DNA of 64,000 nt. Source: Pseudonocardia abyssalis (GTDB taxonomy: Bacteria; Actinomycetota; Actinomycetes; Mycobacteriales; Pseudonocardiaceae). Under the pieces are notes generated by a model that did not search any database, was not told where the DNA came from, and saw only the letters and a program-made list of their open reading frames with translations. The position numbers were made by a program, and so were the translations under genes. Below, piece after piece: positions 54,123-61,796 of the stretch. Location of the stretch: NCBI RefSeq assembly GCF_019263705.2, contig NZ_JADQDK010000001.1, positions 310,001 to 374,000 on the forward strand. The letters run 5' to 3'. Position 1 is the stretch's first letter; the number at the start of each line of letters is the position of its first letter.

Positions 54123-55064
54123 TCAGCCCGGGGTGATCGGCCCCGGGTCGCCCTTGCCGCCCTTCTCGTCGTCCTGGTCGGCGAGGAACTTCTCGACCTC
54201 GGCCGCCAGCTCGTCGGCGCTGGGCAGCTCACCGGACAGGCCCATCCCGCCGCGCTCGCCGCGCCCGGAGGACACGGTGTCGTACTGCCGCTCCAGCGCG
54301 GAGACGACCTGCGCGACCTCCTCCGAGCCCGCGACCTGCTCCGCGATCTCCGCCTCGGCGCGCTCGGCGGCGGCCGACAGCGACTCGGTGGGGAGGTAGA
54401 GCCCGGCGGCGAGCCCGACGTGGTCGAGCAGCACGCGTGCGGCCTGCGGGTACTCCGAGCGCGCGAGGTAGTGCGGCACGTGCACCGCGAACCCCATCGC
54501 GTCGTGCCCCGCCTCGCCGAGCCGGAACTCCATCAGCGCGACGGCGCTGCCGGGCACCTCGGCGGTGGCGAACCAGGCCTCGTGCCCCTCGGTCAGCTCC
54601 GGGCGGGTGCCGTGCACGGTGACCCCGATCGGGCGGGTGTGCGGCACGGCCATCGGGATCGCGGTGAGGTTGATCACCAATCGCACGCCGAGGCGCTGCA
54701 CCAGCTGCTCGACCGCGGCGGAGAAGCGCTCCCACTGGGTGTCCGGCTCGGGACCCGACAGCAGCAGGAACTGCGTCTCCGCGGTGTCGGTGAGCGCGAC
54801 GATGTCGAGCTCCGGGCCGTGGTAGGCCGCCCATCGGTCGGACTCGAAGCGCAGCGGGGGCCGCCGCGACCGGTAGTCGACGAGCTGGTCGACGTCGAAC
54901 CTCACGATCGTCCTCGACGAGCTCCCGCTGGTCTCCAGTGCCTCCAGGGCCAGTCGTCCGGCGTTGCCGGCGTCGACGAAACCGTCCAGCGCCACGATCA
55001 GCACGGGCTCCTCGAGTGCCGGGGCGTCGTCCACGATCTCGTACAGCTCGGCCGGTTCCAGCAC
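54123..55064 (-). CDS. PAC2-family (proteasome assembly chaperone-like) protein
   Basis: 313 residues, GTG 55064 with AGGAGGTG upstream. Typical actinobacterial PAC2 features are VLIVALDGFVDAGNAGRLALEAL near the start, IVRFDVDQLVDYRSRRPPLRFE, LLLSGPEPDTQWERFSAAVEQLVQRLGVRLVINLTAIPMAVPHTRP, and VPHYLARSEYPQAARVLLDHVGLAAGLYLPTESL. It ends with a charged tail EVEKFLADQDDEKGGKGDPGPITPG. PAC2 proteins accompany the actinobacterial proteasome lineage, but their biochemical role in bacteria is not settled. It diverges from the MFS gene with an 88-bp gap. Confidence 0.9.
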   Translation of the reverse strand: MLEPAELYEIVDDAPALEEPVLIVALDGFVDAGNAGRLALEALETSGSSSRTIVRFDVDQLVDYRSRRPPLRFESDRWAAYHGPELDIVALTDTAETQFLLLSGPEPDTQWERFSAAVEQLVQRLGVRLVINLTAIPMAVPHTRPIGVTVHGTRPELTEGHEAWFATAEVPGSAVALMEFRLGEAGHDAMGFAVHVPHYLARSEYPQAARVLLDHVGLAAGLYLPTESLSAAAERAEAEIAEQVAGSEEVAQVVSALERQYDTVSSGRGERGGMGLSGELPSADELAAEVEKFLADQDDEKGGKGDPGPITPG

Positions 55065-55152
55065 CGCGCACCTCCTGCTTTCCGACTGCGTCCCACCGGC
55101 TCAACGTGAACCTGCCCGCACAGCATCCCGTTCCGGGACCCGATCGCGCACC

Positions 55153-56484
55153 ATGGGTACCGACATGGAAGCGATCTCCCCGGCATCGACGCCCGCCCCG
55201 ACGCCCTCCCGCCGCATCTGGGTGGTGTGGGTGGTCGCGTTGTCCGCCTACCTCGTCGGCGTCATGCACCGCACCTCGTTCGGCGTCGCGGGGCTGGAGG
55301 CGGCCGACCGGTTCGGTGCCGCGCCCGCCGTGCTGTCCGGGTTCGTGGTGCTCCAGCTGCTGGTCTACGCGAGCCTGCAGATCCCCGTCGGGGTGCTGCT
55401 CGACCGGTTCGGGGCGAAGCGGCTCGTCGTCGTCGGGGCGCTGACGATGGCGGCCGGGCAGGTCGCTCTCGCGCTCGCGACGGGTCTGCCGCTGGCGATC
55501 TTCGCGCGGGTGCTCGTCGGTACCGGCGACGCGCTGACGTTCATCTCCGTGCTCGCCGTCGTCAACGCGTGGTTCCCGGTGCGCCGGGTCCCGCTGATGA
55601 CGCAGTTGACGGGCCTGCTGGGTCAGCTCGGCCAGGTCCTCTCCGCGCTGCCGCTCGCCGCGCTGCTGTACGGGCCCGGGTGGTCGACGGCGTTCCTGTC
55701 CGCCGCGGGGCTCGGGGTGTTCGTCGCGATCGCGGTGCTGCTGGTCGTCCGCAACCGCCCGCCGGGGGCCGCCCCGCCGCCCCCGGCGCCGTCGCCGCGG
55801 GAGATCGTCGACGGGCTGAAGAAGTCCTGGCGCGAACCGGGCACGCGGCTCGGGCTCTGGACGCACATGGGCACCCAGTTCTCCGGCACGGTGTTCGCGC
55901 TGCTGTGGGGCGTGCCGTACCTCGTCGCCGGGCAGGGGTTCAGCTCCGGGCAGGCGAGCGCGCTGCTGACGCTGTTCGTGGGCGTCGGGATCGTCGCGGG
56001 GCCGCTGTTCGGCGAGTTCACCGCCCGCCACCCGCTACGTCGCTCGTGGCTGGTGCTCACCGTCATCGGGCTGACCGCGGCCACGTGGACGGTCGTCCTC
56101 CTCGTGCCGCCACCCGCCCCGCACTGGCTGCTGGTCGTGCTCGTCGTCGTCCTGGCCCTCGGCGGCCCGGGGTCGATGATCGGCTTCGACTACGCGCGCA
56201 CGTTCAACCCCGGACACCGCCAGGGCACCGCGGTCGGCATCGTCAACATCGGCGGGTTCCTGGCGTCGCTGCTGGTCGCGCAGGCGGTCGGGGTGGTGCT
56301 GGGGCTCAGCGCGGGCGGGTACTCGCCGGAGGCGTTCCGGGCGGCGTGGACGGTGCAGTACGTCATCTGGGCGTTCGCGACGGTCGGGATCCTCGTCGCG
56401 CGGCGGCGGGCCCGGCGCAAGCTGGCCGCCGACGGGGTCGTGGTGCCTCCGCTGCGCGAGGTGCTGGCGCGCCGCCGCCACTGA
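55153..56484 (+). CDS. Major facilitator superfamily transporter
   Basis: 443 residues from ATG 55153 (ATG 55165 possible). Twelve hydrophobic segments are seen. The loop between spans 2 and 3 carries the MFS signature PVGVLLDRFGAKRLVVVGAL, and span 4 has RVLVGTGDALTFISVL. A Pro-rich cytosolic loop (RPPGAAPPPPAPSPREI) separates the two halves. Its FNPGHRQGTAVGIVNIGGF motif in the second half resembles nitrate/oxalate and sugar-phosphate antiporter-like MFS members. Substrate unknown. The stop codon is the first of a 15-bp tandem array. Confidence 0.9.
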   Translation: MGTDMEAISPASTPAPTPSRRIWVVWVVALSAYLVGVMHRTSFGVAGLEAADRFGAAPAVLSGFVVLQLLVYASLQIPVGVLLDRFGAKRLVVVGALTMAAGQVALALATGLPLAIFARVLVGTGDALTFISVLAVVNAWFPVRRVPLMTQLTGLLGQLGQVLSALPLAALLYGPGWSTAFLSAAGLGVFVAIAVLLVVRNRPPGAAPPPPAPSPREIVDGLKKSWREPGTRLGLWTHMGTQFSGTVFALLWGVPYLVAGQGFSSGQASALLTLFVGVGIVAGPLFGEFTARHPLRRSWLVLTVIGLTAATWTVVLLVPPPAPHWLLVVLVVVLALGGPGSMIGFDYARTFNPGHRQGTAVGIVNIGGFLASLLVAQAVGVVLGLSAGGYSPEAFRAAWTVQYVIWAFATVGILVARRRARRKLAADGVVVPPLREVLARRRH

Positions 56485-56555
56485 CCCGGCTGCCACTGAC
56501 CCGGCTGCCACTGACCCGGCTGCCACTGACCCGGCTGCCACTGACCCGGCTGCGC
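56481..56555 (+). repeat. 15-bp tandem repeat overlapping the MFS stop codon
   Basis: Five copies of CTGACCCGGCTGCCA run from 56481 to 56555 (the last one ends CTGCGC). The TGA of copy one is the MFS stop. All copies are in phase, so loss of a copy would keep the stop. It is followed by GGTGGCC repeated about three times (56571-56596). Confidence 0.9.
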
Positions 56556-56958
56556 CGGCCCGCAGCCGCCGGTGGCCGGTGGCCGGTGGCCGGTGGTGAT
56601 CGTCGTGCGTGACGCGCCGTCCGGGCGGCGGATGCGGTGGGTCCGGCCGGTGAGCGCCTGCTTCCGGACCATGATCGACGTTCCGGAACCGGGTGCGGGC
56701 TCTGGCCCGCTGCCCGTGCCGGAACGCCGATCATGGAGCGCAGCGCGGTGACCTGCTCGCCACCACCGCGGTCGGCCCGGTGGGGTACGGGGGTGATCGA
56801 CGTTTCGGTACGGGGTGCGGGGCCCGACCCGCTGGGCGTTCCGAGTCGCTGATCATGGTCGTCACCCTCCGCGGCGCGCCCGCCCACCGCCCTCACCCGA
56901 TAGTGACAACGCTTATCATCACCGTTCTGGCAGGGTCGGACGAGTGAGGGGAGGCCGG
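56556..56958. other. Gene-free, repeat-rich interval upstream of the CooC-like operon
   Basis: About 400 bp without a credible gene. It holds a heptamer run of GGTGGCC (near 56571-56596). It also holds an 18-bp inverted repeat: CCATGATCGACGTTCCGG (56669-56686) and its one-mismatch reverse complement (56719-56736). A second, weaker copy spans about 56793-56858. A Fur-type box is at 56904-56918. The inverted-repeat pair resembles a REP/BIME-like element rather than a terminator. Confidence 0.75.
56904..56918 (+). promoter_or_regulatory. Fur-family-type operator (TGACAA-CGC-TTATCA)
   Basis: TGACAACGCTTATCA fits the TGAnAA-n3-TTnTCA pattern used by Zur/Fur-type metalloregulators in actinobacteria, with five of six arm positions matching. 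It overlaps a TATCAT element that could be a -10 box, 40 bp before the ATPase start codon. It implies metal-dependent repression of the two genes downstream. Which metal is unknown; zinc or nickel are candidates because the ATPase is CooC-like. Confidence 0.45.
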
Positions 56959-57912
56959 GTGCGCATCGCGTTCGTCGGCAAGGGCGGCAGCGGGAAGACG
57001 ACGTCGGCGGCGGTGTTCAGCCGGTACCTCGCCGAGCAGGGGCACCCGGTGCTGGCGATCGACGCCGACATCAACCAGCACCTGGGTCAGGCCCTCGGCC
57101 ACGACGGGGAGCCGCCGCGGCCGCTGGGCTCGGACCTGACCTGGCTGAAGGACCACGTGCGTGGCACGAACCCGCGCATCGCCTCGGCCGCGACGATGAT
57201 CAAGACGACGCCGCCGGGCCCCGGGTCGCGGATGCTCGACCTCGACCCCGCGGGCGAGCTGCTCGCTCGGTACTCCGTCGAGGTCGCCGGGGTGCAGCAG
57301 CTCGTCACCGGCGAGTTCGACGAGGCGGACATCGGCGTCTCCTGCTACCACTCCAAGACCGGTGCGGTGGAGCTCTACCTCAACCACCTCATCGATGGTC
57401 CCGGCGAGTACGTGGTCGTCGACATGACCGCCGGGGCCGACGCCTTCGCATCCGGACTGTTCACCCGGTTCGACCTGACGGTGCTGGTCAGCGAACCGAC
57501 CCGGCGCGGGGTCGGGGTCTTCCGCCAGTACGCGGAGCACGCGGCCGGGCACGGCGTCGCGCTCGCGGTGCTGGGCAACAAGGTCGCCGACGACGCCGAC
57601 GTCGCGTACCTGCGCGAGCAGGTCGGCGACGCGCTGATCGGCTGGTTCGAGCAGTCGTCGTGGGTGCGGGCGGCGGAGCGGGGGAGCGTCCAGCCGGTCT
57701 CCGCGCTGGAGCCGGCCAACCTCGCCGCGCTCGCCGCCGTGCGGTCCGCCCTCGACGCCCGTGAGCGTGACTGGTCCGCCTACCACCGCGGCACCGTCGA
57801 GTTCCACCTGCGCAACGCCCGCGCCTGGGGCGACAAGGCCGTCGGCGCCGACCTCGCCGCCCAGATCGACCCCGGCTTCGTGCCCGGGGTGCTGTCCACC
57901 GCCACCCGCTAG
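56959..57912 (+). CDS. CooC/ParA/NifH-like P-loop ATPase
   Basis: 317 residues, GTG 56959 with GAGGGGAGG upstream. The deviant Walker A IAFVGKGGSGKTT at the N-terminus belongs to the SIMIBI class (ParA, NifH, CooC). Switch I has LAIDADINQHLGQALG, matching CooC/NifH-type 'DxDxN'. Later elements are VVVDMTAGADAFASGLFTRFDLTVLVSEPTRRGVGVFRQY and VLGNKVADDADVAYLRE. CooC proteins insert metal into metalloenzymes. Here there is no carbon monoxide dehydrogenase gene, so the client is unknown. A C-terminal extension (RDWSAYHRGTVEFHLRNARAWGDKAVGADL) is not standard for CooC. The next gene follows after nine bases. Confidence 0.85.
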   Translation: MRIAFVGKGGSGKTTSAAVFSRYLAEQGHPVLAIDADINQHLGQALGHDGEPPRPLGSDLTWLKDHVRGTNPRIASAATMIKTTPPGPGSRMLDLDPAGELLARYSVEVAGVQQLVTGEFDEADIGVSCYHSKTGAVELYLNHLIDGPGEYVVVDMTAGADAFASGLFTRFDLTVLVSEPTRRGVGVFRQYAEHAAGHGVALAVLGNKVADDADVAYLREQVGDALIGWFEQSSWVRAAERGSVQPVSALEPANLAALAAVRSALDARERDWSAYHRGTVEFHLRNARAWGDKAVGADLAAQIDPGFVPGVLSTATR

Positions 57913-57921
57913 GAGAACCGC

Positions 57922-58311
57922 ATGTCGCTCGACGTCCCCACCTCCGTGCTCGACGATGCCGCCCGCGGCGAGATGGACGACGCGCAGTTCGTCGCCGTCG
58001 TCCGCGACTCGCTGCCCTACGCCTGGTCGACGGTCTCGGCCGCCGTGGCGGACCAGGCCCCGGGCCGCCCGTTCGGCGAGCACGAGGTGCCGCCGCCGTC
58101 CGAGCAGGAGCGCGGGCAGCTGCTGCGCGCGCTGGCCAGCAACGCCATCCGCGGGGCGCTGGAGCGGCACTTCGGCGTGGTGCTCGCGTTCCAGAACTGT
58201 CACCGGGTGGCGGCGTTCGCCCCGGCGGACGTGGACTCGGCGATCTACCGCGAGTTCATCAGTCCCCGGGGTCAGGTGCTCAACCAGAGCCCGGAGCTGC
58301 GCGACTGCTGA
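57922..58311 (+). CDS. Small hypothetical partner of the CooC-like ATPase, 129 aa
   Basis: ATG 57922 with TAGGAG overlapping the upstream stop, nine bases after it. The protein is compact, acidic and helical: SLDVPTSVLDDAARGEMDDAQFVAVVRDSLPYAWSTVSAAVADQ, then RGQLLRALASNAIRGALERHFGVVLAFQNCHRVAAFAP and a C-terminal VDSAIYREFISPRGQVLNQSPELRDC ending in cysteine. Cys residues in FQNCHR and at the end, with His, might bind a metal. I do not recognise a family. Operonic placement behind a CooC-like ATPase and a Fur-type box suggests metal handling or metallocentre assembly. Confidence 0.75.
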   Translation: MSLDVPTSVLDDAARGEMDDAQFVAVVRDSLPYAWSTVSAAVADQAPGRPFGEHEVPPPSEQERGQLLRALASNAIRGALERHFGVVLAFQNCHRVAAFAPADVDSAIYREFISPRGQVLNQSPELRDC

Positions 58312-58328
58312 GACACCTGCCCCTGATC

Positions 58329-58379
58329 GCAGTAAAGCCACCTTCCCGCCATCACGTGGCGGCAAGGTGGCTTTACTGC
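58329..58379. terminator. Long inverted repeat between convergent genes
   Basis: The 23-bp arm at 58329-58351 (GCAGTAAAGCCACCTTCCCG then CCA) pairs with 58357-58379 with one mismatch and a five-base loop. The arms contain AGTAAAGCCACCTT and its complement. It lies 17 bp after the small gene and 20 bp before the PadR stop, so a bidirectional terminator is likely. The arm length and composition also resemble dispersed actinobacterial palindromic repeats. Confidence 0.65.
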
Positions 58380-58398
58380 AGTTCGGGACCGGGGCCGA

Positions 58399-59115
58399 CT
58401 ACTCGGCGAGCAGCCGGTAGATCGTCTTGCGGGCCTCGGTCAGGGCCGCGGTGGCGGCGGTGATCTGCTCCGGCGTGCCGGCGCCCATCACCTGCTGCGC
58501 CGCTGCGTGGAGCTGGCCGAGCTGCTCCCACAGCTCGCCGGCCTCGCTGTCGGCCTCGGCCCCGACCTGCTCCCAGACCGCGTCGAGCTCGGCGCGGTGC
58601 TCGGCGACGTAGGTCGTGCCGCTCCCGGTGAGTGAGACGACCCGGCGGCCGTCGGTCTTCTCGACCGACACCAGGCCCTCGTCCTCGAGCTGGGAGATGG
58701 TGGGGTACACCGAGCCGGGGCTCGGGCGCCAGGTGCCACCGGAGCGCTCGGCGATCTCCTGGATGATCTCGTAGCCGTGCCGCGGCTGCTCGGAGAGCAG
58801 AGCCAGTACGGCAGCGCGGATGTCACCGCGCGAGGTGCGGCGTCCGCGACGGCCGCGCGGGCCGCCGGCGAAGGGGCCGCCGCGCCCGCCCGGGCCGAAG
58901 CCGGGGCCGAAGGCCGGGCCGCCGAAGCGGGGGCCGCCGCCGTGCCGTCGGCCGCGGGGGCCGCCGTGCCGTCGGGGTCCGTCGGTGTCGTCGTCGGCCG
59001 GTCCGCCGAACGGGGGCCGGGCGAACGAAGGCCGGGCGAACGGGCCGGGACCGGCCGTCTCGGGTGCGCCGAAGCGCGGGTGCCGGGGGTGTCCCCGGAA
59101 TCGTGGGCTGTTCAT
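58399..59115 (-). CDS. PadR-family regulator with a long low-complexity N-terminus
   Basis: 238 residues, ATG 59115. The C-terminal 145 residues are PadR: RGDIRAAVLALLSEQPRHGYEIIQEIAERSGGTWRPSPGSVYPTISQLEDEGLVSVEKTDGRRVVSLTGSG, with the helix-turn-helix and wing, then a dimerising helical tail (VWEQVGAEADSEAGELWEQLG, AATAALTEARKTIYRLL). The first about 95 residues are Gly/Arg/Pro/Phe-rich (FARPSFARPPFGGP, GGRGGPFAGGPRGRRGRR), unusual for PadR. This RGG-like segment could bind nucleic acid or be an assembly tail. PadR proteins generally autoregulate and repress neighbouring transporter or enzyme genes; none sits next to it on the same strand. Confidence 0.88.
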   Translation of the reverse strand: MNSPRFRGHPRHPRFGAPETAGPGPFARPSFARPPFGGPADDDTDGPRRHGGPRGRRHGGGPRFGGPAFGPGFGPGGRGGPFAGGPRGRRGRRTSRGDIRAAVLALLSEQPRHGYEIIQEIAERSGGTWRPSPGSVYPTISQLEDEGLVSVEKTDGRRVVSLTGSGTTYVAEHRAELDAVWEQVGAEADSEAGELWEQLGQLHAAAQQVMGAGTPEQITAATAALTEARKTIYRLLAE

Positions 59116-59179
59116 GTCGCGTCTCCTGGACGTTGCGAGCCTCCTGCTCCGATAGCACTGAGTAGCTCGTGTGCCATCA

Positions 59180-59189
59180 CGATATATCG
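59180..59189. promoter_or_regulatory. Palindrome upstream of padR, possible operator
   Basis: CGATATATCG is self-complementary and lies about 65 bp upstream of the PadR start, in the 117-bp gap before the TPP-enzyme stop. AT-rich symmetric sites of this kind are typical for PadR autoregulation. The AT content is striking against the surrounding sequence. Confidence 0.45.
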
Positions 59190-59232
59190 CAACTGTTCCG
59201 ACGACACTGTGCTCTGCATCACAGATCTGGAG

Positions 59233-60816
59233 CTACTCCGCCCAGCGTGGGGAGGTCGTGCGGGGCGGCGTGAGGACGGCCGGGACGCGCAGCAGGTGCG
59301 GGCCGCCCGTCGCGACCGCGGCGGCGAGCGGTTCGCGCAGCTCCGCGACCGACGCGACGGCGGTGGCGGGCAGGCCGAACGCGGCGGCGAGGGCGGGGAA
59401 GTCGGGAGTCACGAGGTCGACGCCGCGCTCGGGGTGCCCGGCGCGCTGCTGGTCGTAGCGCAGCATCCCGTAGCCGCCGTCGTCGACGACCAGGACCGTG
59501 ACCGGCAGCCGCTCCTGCACCAGCGTGGCGAGCTCGCCGAGCGCCATCATCAGGCCGCCGTCGCCGCAGACCGCGATCACCGGGTGCCCGGCCGCCGCGG
59601 CGCCGAGCGCGGCGGGCAGCCCGAACCCGAGCGTGCCCCAACCGACGGGGTAGGCGAGCCGCCGCGGTGCGGGTGCGGGGGCGTACCCGCCGACCCAGTA
59701 GCCCGCGACGGCCATGTCGCAGACGAGCACGGTGTCGGGGGTGCGGGCGTGGTCGACGGCGTCGAGGAGCGCCAGTGCCTCGGCGGTGGCGGGATCGGTG
59801 CGCAGCCGGTCGAGCACGGCGGCCCGCATCCCGGTCGGGGCCCACGCCGTCGCCGCCGGAACGCGGGAGGTCAGGCCGGGGAGTGCGGCGTCCAGGGGCC
59901 CGGTGACGGTCGCGTCCGCCGCCCACTCCGGCGGGTCGACGGGCGCGGCCGCGTCGACGACGACGAGTCGCGGCGGCCGGGGCATCGTCCAGTTCCGGGT
60001 GTTCATGCCGTCGAGGTCCCCGCCGACGACGAGCAGGACGTCGGCGGAGGCGATCAGCGCGGCGGGCTCGGGCTCGTGCGGCGGCAGGCCGAGCGCGGTG
60101 GCGTGGGCGGTGGGCGGGACGCCGCGACCCCGGAAGCTCGTGACGACCGGTGCGCCCAGGTGCGAGGCCAGCGCGGCCACGGCGTCGGCGTGGTCGGCCG
60201 CGTCACCACCCGCCCACAGCACGACGCGGGTGCCGGCGAGCACGGCCGCGGCGTCGTCGAGCCCGGTCACCGCGGCGACGGGCGGGTCCGGCACCGGCGG
60301 CAGCGGGCCCGCGGGCTGCCCCAGCACGTCCGCGGGCACGTCGAGGTAGACCGGCCCGCGCGGGTGGGCGAGCGCCGTCGCCGCGCCCTCCCCGATCACC
60401 GCCGCGACCTCCGCGGGTGTGCGCGGGGTGAACACCGCCTTCGCGAGCGGGGTGAACAGCGCGGCCTGGTCGCGCGACTCGTGCAGCACGCCGCGCACCC
60501 GCCCGTCGCGGTGCAGGGCCTGCGGGATCTCCGAGGCCACCAGCAGTACCGGGGAGTGTGCCGCGGCCGCCTCACCGAACGCCGCCACCGCGTTGGCGGC
60601 CCCGGGCCCGGTCGTCACGACCGCCGCGCCGAGCCGACCGGTGGTACGCGCCCAGCCGTCCGCGGCGTACACCGCGGTCTGCTCGTGCCGTACGACCACC
60701 GGGGCCGTGCCGGCGTTCCAGAACGCCAGGTTGTGCACGCCGGGCAGCCCGAACACGGTGTCGGCACCGTGGCGCCGCGCGACGTCGAGAACCTGGCCCG
60801 CAACCGTCGTGTCCAC
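59233..60816 (-). CDS. Acetolactate synthase-like thiamine-diphosphate enzyme
   Basis: 527 residues from GTG 60816. The N-terminal half carries the TPP pyrimidine domain (ADTVFGLPGVHNLAFWN, VVRHEQTAVYAADGWARTTGRLG with the catalytic Glu). A central FAD/ADP-type domain has VVLWAGGDAADHADAV. The C-terminal TPP-binding motif begins GDGGLMMALGELATLVQERLPV and ends VVDDGGYGM, with Asp-Asp where the classical motif has Asn-Asn. It is probably an IlvB-like or other TPP-dependent decarboxylase/ligase with a private substrate. The motif deviation means acetolactate synthase activity should not be assumed. It lies six bases downstream of a lipoprotein gene. Confidence 0.85.
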   Translation of the reverse strand: MDTTVAGQVLDVARRHGADTVFGLPGVHNLAFWNAGTAPVVVRHEQTAVYAADGWARTTGRLGAAVVTTGPGAANAVAAFGEAAAAHSPVLLVASEIPQALHRDGRVRGVLHESRDQAALFTPLAKAVFTPRTPAEVAAVIGEGAATALAHPRGPVYLDVPADVLGQPAGPLPPVPDPPVAAVTGLDDAAAVLAGTRVVLWAGGDAADHADAVAALASHLGAPVVTSFRGRGVPPTAHATALGLPPHEPEPAALIASADVLLVVGGDLDGMNTRNWTMPRPPRLVVVDAAAPVDPPEWAADATVTGPLDAALPGLTSRVPAATAWAPTGMRAAVLDRLRTDPATAEALALLDAVDHARTPDTVLVCDMAVAGYWVGGYAPAPAPRRLAYPVGWGTLGFGLPAALGAAAAGHPVIAVCGDGGLMMALGELATLVQERLPVTVLVVDDGGYGMLRYDQQRAGHPERGVDLVTPDFPALAAAFGLPATAVASVAELREPLAAAVATGGPHLLRVPAVLTPPRTTSPRWAE

Positions 60817-60822
60817 CGCCCG

Positions 60823-61290
60823 TCAGCCCGCCGCGCCCGCCACGCAGTTGCGGGCGACATAGTCGCGGACCCGCTGGCTCGCCGTCGTGTTCTCCGGGGT
60901 GTCGACCTGCGCGGTGAACTCCGCGTCGCCCGCGAGGGCCGCGCTGTCGCCTCCGTTGGCGACCAGTGCGTCGAGCTGGAGGTCGACGACCCGCACGTAC
61001 CGCTCGACGTCGGCCCGGATCTCCTCCGGCGCGGTGTCGAGCAGCTGGGCGGTGCCGGCGCGCACGGCCTCGGCGGTGTTGGTCAGCTGCTCGGCCGGGA
61101 TCCCCTGCGCGGTGGGGGAGCTGAGCGGGGCGAGCGCGGTGTTGGTCGTCAGGACCGCGGCGCAGAACGGCGACGCGGGCGCGGCCCGTTCGCGGGCGGG
61201 ATCGGGGCGGTCGCGGTCGGCGACCGACCCGCCGCACCCGGCGAGGGCCAGCACCAGCAGTGCGGCCGGCAGGAGTCGTGCGCGGTTCAT
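60823..61290 (-). CDS. Small lipoprotein, function unknown
   Basis: 155 residues from ATG 61290. It has a classic lipobox: RLLPAALLVLALAGCGG with Cys19. The mature part is an acidic helical domain (SPFCAAVLTTNTALAPLSS, TNTAEAVRAGTAQLLDTAPEEIRADVERYVRVVDLQLDALVANGG) that ends with a disulphide-capable RNCVAGAAG. Exported and membrane-anchored. No family is recognised; helical domains of this type are frequent in actinobacterial lipoproteins. It is the first gene before the TPP-enzyme gene and diverges from the DUF1232 gene by 37 bp. Confidence 0.8.
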   Translation of the reverse strand: MNRARLLPAALLVLALAGCGGSVADRDRPDPARERAAPASPFCAAVLTTNTALAPLSSPTAQGIPAEQLTNTAEAVRAGTAQLLDTAPEEIRADVERYVRVVDLQLDALVANGGDSAALAGDAEFTAQVDTPENTTASQRVRDYVARNCVAGAAG

Positions 61291-61327
61291 GATGGGCGCA
61301 GGATAGAGGGGGCCCGGTCTGGGGAAC

Positions 61328-61741
61328 GTGTGGGTGCCCGTCGTCGTTGTGTCCGATGTGCCCACTCTCGGACCGCGCCGCATCGCCGCCTTCACCGCTC
61401 TGTGGAAGGCCCTCACCCGTGGCGGCCGGCCAGGCGCCCCCGGAATCGGCGACCGCCTGACGGCCCTGCCCCGCCTCGTCACCGCCGCGGCGTCCGGTCG
61501 CTTCCCGGAGGCCCGCGGGCGGCTCGTCCTGATCGTCCTCGGGCTGGCGTACCTGGTGTCACCGGTCGATCTCGTGCCCGAGCTGCTCCTGGGGCTGATC
61601 GGGCTGGGCGACGACGCCGTGGTCGCGCTGTGGATCGCGGGCGCCTTCCTCTCCGAGACCGACCGCTTCCTGTCCTGGGAGCGCACGGCCGGTACCGATA
61701 GCAGCCGACCGACGGTGATCGACCAGCCACCGCCCCGCTGA
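61328..61741 (+). CDS. DUF1232 (YkvA-like) membrane protein
   Basis: 137 residues from GTG 61328 (a GTG at 61352 would also serve). The DUF1232 core RLVLIVLGLAYLVSPVDLVPELLLGLIGLGDDAVVALWIAGAFL is clear: two hydrophobic stretches joined by the conserved SPVDLVPE...GLGDD motif. The N-terminal 45 residues are basic and the C-terminal 25 are polar. Small integral membrane proteins of this family have no established function. The gene is followed after 55 bp by a quinone reductase. Confidence 0.87.
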   Translation: MWVPVVVVSDVPTLGPRRIAAFTALWKALTRGGRPGAPGIGDRLTALPRLVTAAASGRFPEARGRLVLIVLGLAYLVSPVDLVPELLLGLIGLGDDAVVALWIAGAFLSETDRFLSWERTAGTDSSRPTVIDQPPPR

Positions 61742-61796
61742 ACCGATTGCGCCGGCCGGCCCGGCGTCGTCGCGTGCGCCCTGGTAGGAACCGCCC

